Of a stretch of DNA of 64,000 bases, positions 59,874 through 64,000 are shown in pieces. The notes under the pieces are model-generated. The model was not told the origin of the DNA. It did not search any database and saw only the letters and a list, made by a program, of their open reading frames with translations. Source of the DNA: Hypholoma sublateritium FD-334 SS-4 (Eukaryota; Basidiomycota; Agaricomycetes; Agaricales; Strophariaceae). The translations under genes were made by a program, and so were the position numbers. Positions within the stretch are counted from its first letter, which is position 1. Each line of letters opens with the position of its first letter. The stretch spans positions 1 to 64,000 of the forward strand of contig KN817560.1 of NCBI GenBank assembly GCA_000827495.1. The letters run 5' to 3'.

Positions 59874-61589
59874 ATGCTCTTTACAAACTTACTTCAAGGG
59901 GCTCCTCCGTGTTCTTCTTTCTGGGAAGAGTTCTCAATGCCCCCGTCGGGTCGCCAGACAAATATCTATTCTTTGCCTGTCGAACTCCTCACTTACATCT
60001 TCGTTCTGGGCTCGTCCTTGGACTACCCCTATGAAGACTCGCCGTTCTTGCTCAAGCCAGGCCTTGGCTACATACCCTTACCTTCTTCTAACTTCCAGGT
60101 CGTCGCTCACGTCTGTCGGCACTGGCGTCAAGTTGCCCTACGTACCCAGGCACTCTGGACGACCCTACACATTCGCGGCAAGGAACATATACCGCGAGCA
60201 GTCGAGTATCTTTCTCGCTGTCGTTCACCCACATATCTATTCGACATCCTCGTTGACACAGTAGCACTTGAAGAACACATTCCGGACGTTACTCTCTACA
60301 AGGATGAACTTGATACAATTTTCGAAATCCTCGTCCCCTTCGTCGACCGCTGGCGGACATTCCACCTCAAAGTATGCGACAATGATTGCAAGAGCATTGC
60401 CAGGCGATATCTGACCACATGCGGGCCTGGCCCAGCGCTTGAAACACTCCAACTCTACCATTTCGAAGATTTTCGAACGACGCACAGGCTTTTCTTGGCA
60501 ACCCATCGACCTCCCGTTACAATCTTTAACAACGACCTTCCGCGTCTGAAGAACGTTTCACTAATTGGGGTCAACCTACCTTGGGACCAAAGTCTATATC
60601 TATCCGATTTAGATCACTTGGAATTAGCACTGCATCTGGACAACGTTCGCGCCCCGTATCGCTGGTGGGATCGAATGCTCCGTACAAGCCCAGCGCTCAA
60701 GTCCCTCAGTCTTCATTACTCAGGCCCCAAGGAGGCGACAGGCGTCCCAGGACTAGCATGGGCAGCCCCAGACGACAAGATTCAATTATCCCAACTAAGG
60801 GAACTTAGTTTCACCGACCTCGATCCTGATTACCTCTGTAACCTACTCGAACGCATTCTTGTTCCCAACCTAGAAAAACTGACTTTAGACCTACGGGAGC
60901 AAGACTTTACTCCATTCATTCAATTCTTGACAACGCCACACGAGCTCTCACACCCCGCGAGTTTGTCGCCGCCCTCCACCTCGCTATCACTCCGGCGCGA
61001 GATTTCCGAGTATCCTGTCCAGGTTCTCGGGAGGCTTCAAGTTTTAATTATCCGTGGCCTAGAGTGCAACATGCGAAGCTGGGCAGCATTGCTGCATGCA
61101 ACGCACGATTTGCGCATCCTGGAGGTCGCATTTGCCAAAACGTCCCCCAGATTCTGGAGGATGTTCACCAACGAAGGCGAAGCATTAACCCTGCCTGGCA
61201 TCAGTCACGGGGAAAATGCTAGAAATCAAGGCCTGTGCAGTTTGGGAGGTTGGAATTCCGCACTGCTGCCTCGCCTCGAGGCGTTCAAATTCAGTGGGGT
61301 TCCGGGCGCGGATATTCTTGAGGCGATTTATCACCGACATCGGTTCGATGGACGGCGCCCACTGCGGCCATCAGAAACGTGGACTGTGCACTGGAGCGAA
61401 CGTCGGCGAGGAAAGGACCCCAAACTGGACGACCTTGTTGACAAGGGGTATTGCCAAGCGCACAAGGACAGCGGCAATGCGCCCAGCGTTATTATCAAAA
61501 CCTTCGATGACGAGGAGGATCTGGGAGAGGCAGATGACGAAACGCCTTCTACCAGTGAGGACGAGGATGAGGACGACAAAGACGCGTGA
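59874..61589 (+). CDS. F-box protein, single exon
   Basis: A single exon of 571 residues from the first ATG (59874). The F-box lies at about residues 31-90: IYSLPVELLTYIFVLGSS, then VVAHVCRHWRQVALRTQALW. It is followed by many Leu-rich strands and helices (LPRLKNVSLIGVNLPWDQSL, LSDLDHLELALHLDN, LRELSFTDLDPDYLCNLLER, LERILVPNLEKLTLDL), as in basidiomycete F-box proteins with irregular leucine-rich repeats, and a strongly acidic tail (DEDEDDKDA). It is likely a substrate receptor of an SCF ubiquitin ligase; the substrate is unknown. Such genes form one of the largest families in mushrooms. ATG 59938 (MPPSGRQ) is an alternative start. Unlike almost all neighbours it has no intron. Confidence 0.82.
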   Translation: MLFTNLLQGAPPCSSFWEEFSMPPSGRQTNIYSLPVELLTYIFVLGSSLDYPYEDSPFLLKPGLGYIPLPSSNFQVVAHVCRHWRQVALRTQALWTTLHIRGKEHIPRAVEYLSRCRSPTYLFDILVDTVALEEHIPDVTLYKDELDTIFEILVPFVDRWRTFHLKVCDNDCKSIARRYLTTCGPGPALETLQLYHFEDFRTTHRLFLATHRPPVTIFNNDLPRLKNVSLIGVNLPWDQSLYLSDLDHLELALHLDNVRAPYRWWDRMLRTSPALKSLSLHYSGPKEATGVPGLAWAAPDDKIQLSQLRELSFTDLDPDYLCNLLERILVPNLEKLTLDLREQDFTPFIQFLTTPHELSHPASLSPPSTSLSLRREISEYPVQVLGRLQVLIIRGLECNMRSWAALLHATHDLRILEVAFAKTSPRFWRMFTNEGEALTLPGISHGENARNQGLCSLGGWNSALLPRLEAFKFSGVPGADILEAIYHRHRFDGRRPLRPSETWTVHWSERRRGKDPKLDDLVDKGYCQAHKDSGNAPSVIIKTFDDEEDLGEADDETPSTSEDEDEDDKDA

Positions 61590-62775
61590 CATCTTCAAGG
61601 GCATTCGTACGCTAGTCTTCATAGCCAAATTTGAAGCAGCGCCGGTGCGTGCTGCTTTGGCGCTGTACATATGACATCTTTGGTGCTGTCAAAATGTAAA
61701 AAGTTGCTTCCATTCATCGCAGCAGACAACGACACCCATAAGTAAGTTCCCCTTGTTGCGCGTCCAATTTCACAGTTCGGCAGGCAGAACTCCCCATTTT
61801 TGGATCTTGGGTATCTACTTGTATATTTCAAGTATATTTATACAGTCAAGCGGTCTTGGTTGGTCTCGCGGAGATCATCACATGTAAGATAACATTCTTG
61901 GAAACTTGTACTGCCGTTGGATGTGGACGAACGATTTGAGCGCATCTACTTATATGTATATAGCTATTTCTATACCTCTTAGTAGATACAATACACCTCA
62001 TTCGTATTACATACCGACTGTTCTTAGAATATCACTGACCTGGACACATACACATTTACTTACCCCAGGTATTCCGAGTCAGCGCTTAGTACTCAGCACA
62101 GTAGCTGAGCACCGTATACATTTTGTCTTCGTAAATAAGCTTAGTACCCCAGCTCCCCCGCGATCGGTCTTTTTTATAATTTGATTCTCGCGTTTGCGAG
62201 TATACGTCGCTGCTTGGGGTAGGTATGAGTCTGCCAGTCATTGGATGTCGGAGAGGTGACTCAGGGTAGAATCTTGGGCATTGCTCTGCCACTTTGCGCA
62301 GGATACTATCGACTTTTTTCTGATAACGCAGACCTGCCACACAAATTCCAATGGCTTGGACAAGGTTTGGACCAGGAAAAAATTATATCGCTGAGCCCGA
62401 GTCGTTGAGCTGCTGTATCTGTTGATTAAATAAAATACAAGGAAAATGATAATGTCGGGGGGAACCGAGAACATCCAACCTGTACGTATCACCTGAGATG
62501 ACATACTTAGTATATCAATTGATCTCAATAGAATATGGGATTGCTAGAATACCTTTGACTGTGGCACATTACGTGCAACACACATAGGTCGCACAGGGAA
62601 TTGGTAAGTCCGGCATTTGTCACCTGTAGTAGTGCTGCATCCTGGTCAAGCAGTGCGATCAGAGATGGTTAATCCCCGTCAATCATAATATCTGTGGTTT
62701 AGTATAAGTACTTGAGTCAAAATCGATTATCAACATTATTCGCTGCTAGTGTCCCCTAGTTCACAACACCCTACA
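61590..62775. other. Intergenic region, no gene seen
   Basis: About 1.19 kb between two plus-strand genes. Frames are short. A TATAAGT element near 62.70 kb, about 70 bp before the next ATG, may be its TATA box; a similar TATAAGTACT occurs near 63.81 kb. Confidence 0.5.
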
Positions 62776-63554
62776 ATGCCAGCCCACGAGATTGTATCCT
62801 TCCCGGCTACGGACGCTTTTGCTGCTGACCCGATTGGAGTTTTAAAGACGGCCGCGGAATTCTTTGCCACTGTGGAAGGATGTCTGGGGTAACTATTTAA
62901 CAAATCTGACCCTCGAGACGCTTAGAGCTGACAAGTAAATATAGTGTCTATGCTGGACTTGCTGAAGAAGAAAAGACCGGAAGTATCCTCATAAGTAAGT
63001 GGATACAATTTTAACATCTTTATCTCGCTTTACTCAATATTACCACTGGGATCTGTGGCAGTCTGGGAGACCCTGGAACACCATAAAGCGCTGGTCAAGC
63101 GCCCCGGGTACCCAGAGATCCTGGGCGTTAAGCCAGCTATTAACGGAGAGAGTAAGATCTACCACATCGACTTCAATCACAGCCCCAAGGCTGCCGTTAC
63201 GGCGCCTACCACTGAGGTTCTCGTCCTGACCCTGAAGGAAGGAAAGACAAAGGAGCAGCTCGACACCATTCTCGCCGCCACCGATCCGAAAATTATTGCA
63301 GATGATGGGGTATTTGGTCCTTCTGCCTGGGGTGCTACACAGGAGTCCGAAGGCGTTGTTGTCCTCCTCCTCGGTTGGGAAAGCTCCAAGGTTGGAATGA
63401 ATGTATTCCAACTTCTGCCACATGTTTTGCTGATTCTCGCGTGTAGAAACATTTAGAGGTCATCGGAAAGCCAACACACACCACCTTCGTCGAGAGCTTA
63501 AAAGAAACGGCCGATACCAAGGTGGTTCACGTCTCCTTCAAGAAGGTCTTCTAA
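62776..63554 (+). CDS. ABM-like dimeric alpha/beta-barrel protein
   Basis: Four exons (62776-62888, 62945-62994, 63062-63390, 63447-63554) give 199 residues. The pattern of strand, helix, strand with IWETLEHHKALVKRPGY in the first half and VVLLLGWESSKKHLEVIG in the second suggests two ferredoxin-like (ABM-type) repeats. The first carries an AEEEKTGSILIIWET core; the second VLVLTLKEGKTKEQLDTIL. Such small fungal proteins are related to the antibiotic biosynthesis monooxygenase fold and to stress-response A/B barrel proteins, but most have no known activity, and I see no residues that define one. No signal peptide or membrane helix, so probably cytosolic. Confidence 0.75.
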
Positions 63555-64000
63555 GACAGCAGTATTACAAGGACTTTTTAGTCACTCAGAATCCCTTGAG
63601 CCAATGACAGCATTCATTGCGATGTACTGAGACCACAGACTCCTAGTACTTACACAGAACAATTATGCTGCCTTAAAGTTATGTTTCCTTTCGACGATTG
63701 AATGATATTCAGAATAAGACGCGAGGGAGTATAAATGGCGTCTAAATCGGGTAGCTCGCTTGCAAAGACGCGCGCCTATTATTTGCTGATCTAGTCGTGC
63801 AGTGTTCGGTATAAGTACTACTAGATTTGGATGAGTGGAAATGGTATATATATTATATGAATTTCAGGTCTCTCGTTTGGCCTCGGAGATATGAAGTTCG
63901 AAAGTAAGTACTTACTTATTGCGCAAAGGAGCAAGGAGTCTCGTTGGCACAAGAGTGGGCGCTTCAACTTCGGCCCGGGGTCGGATAAGATTACGTCTAC
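63555..64000. other. Right edge, no gene seen
   Basis: About 0.45 kb. No gene can be supported. A perfect 16-bp palindrome lies at 63902-63917, and a TATA-like element near 63.81 kb may belong to a gene beyond the window. Confidence 0.5.
63902..63917. repeat. Perfect 16-bp palindrome
   Basis: AAGTAAGTACTTACTT equals its own reverse complement. Its arms resemble a splice donor (GTAAGT) on both strands. No role assigned. Confidence 0.55.

Overview
The window is nuclear DNA of a filamentous basidiomycete, almost certainly an Agaricomycete. Genes are packed on both strands and cut by about 130 short (roughly 45-70 nt) introns with fungal branch points. The gene set is fungal: a fungal Pkc1 with a DYG motif, DASH Dad1, Ssr4, Eaf6, a fungal Vip1-like RRM protein and a DUF6698-type protein. 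A cellulose-active AA9 monooxygenase with a CBM1 tail points to a plant-cell-wall degrader. One N (5156) shows this is draft sequence.

Layout. 1-8 kb is accessory: a short tandem repeat, a large lineage-specific gene, a DUF6698-type gene and a 2.5-kb AT-rich gene desert. 8-20.6 kb holds a Ser/Pro-rich protein, a Vip1-like RRM protein, a SAM methyltransferase, a Yea4/SLC35B4-like nucleotide-sugar transporter, a DUF202 membrane protein and the ribosome-maturation GTPase Efl1. 21-35 kb holds a Cdc25-type RasGEF (SH3, WW, RasGEF), an RS-rich nuclear protein, DNA polymerase alpha subunit B, an endosulfine (Igo1) and an unknown 613-residue protein. 35-39.6 kb holds pkc1 and dad1, tail to tail. 40.6-45.8 kb is a strikingly GC-rich island with an F-box protein, Ssr4 and a long protein kinase; it is followed by Hut1, a STYX-like pseudophosphatase (also GC-rich) and the zinc chaperone Zng1. 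50.4-53.6 kb carries a decayed AA9 copy beside an intact AA9-CBM1 gene. 55-59.5 kb is compact housekeeping: vps37, rrp40, eaf6 and rpt5, in divergent and convergent pairs 0.1-0.2 kb apart. An F-box protein and an ABM-like dimeric barrel protein close the window.

Most genes are unrelated housekeeping functions. A loose theme is growth and nutrient signalling (RasGEF, endosulfine, Pkc1), but nothing shows an operon-like system. The observations most worth checking are five GC-AG introns, two of them in rpt5; a frame break in pkc1 that separates the turn motif from the hydrophobic motif; an AA9 pseudogene that has lost all three copper ligands; the GC island, in which the predicted starts of the F-box gene and ssr4 interlock on one CCATGG; and changes in key residues of the STYX-like protein, Zng1 and Rpt5. 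I saw no tRNA, rRNA, CRISPR array or complete transposon. All exon models were built by eye from splice signals, reading phase and family similarity.
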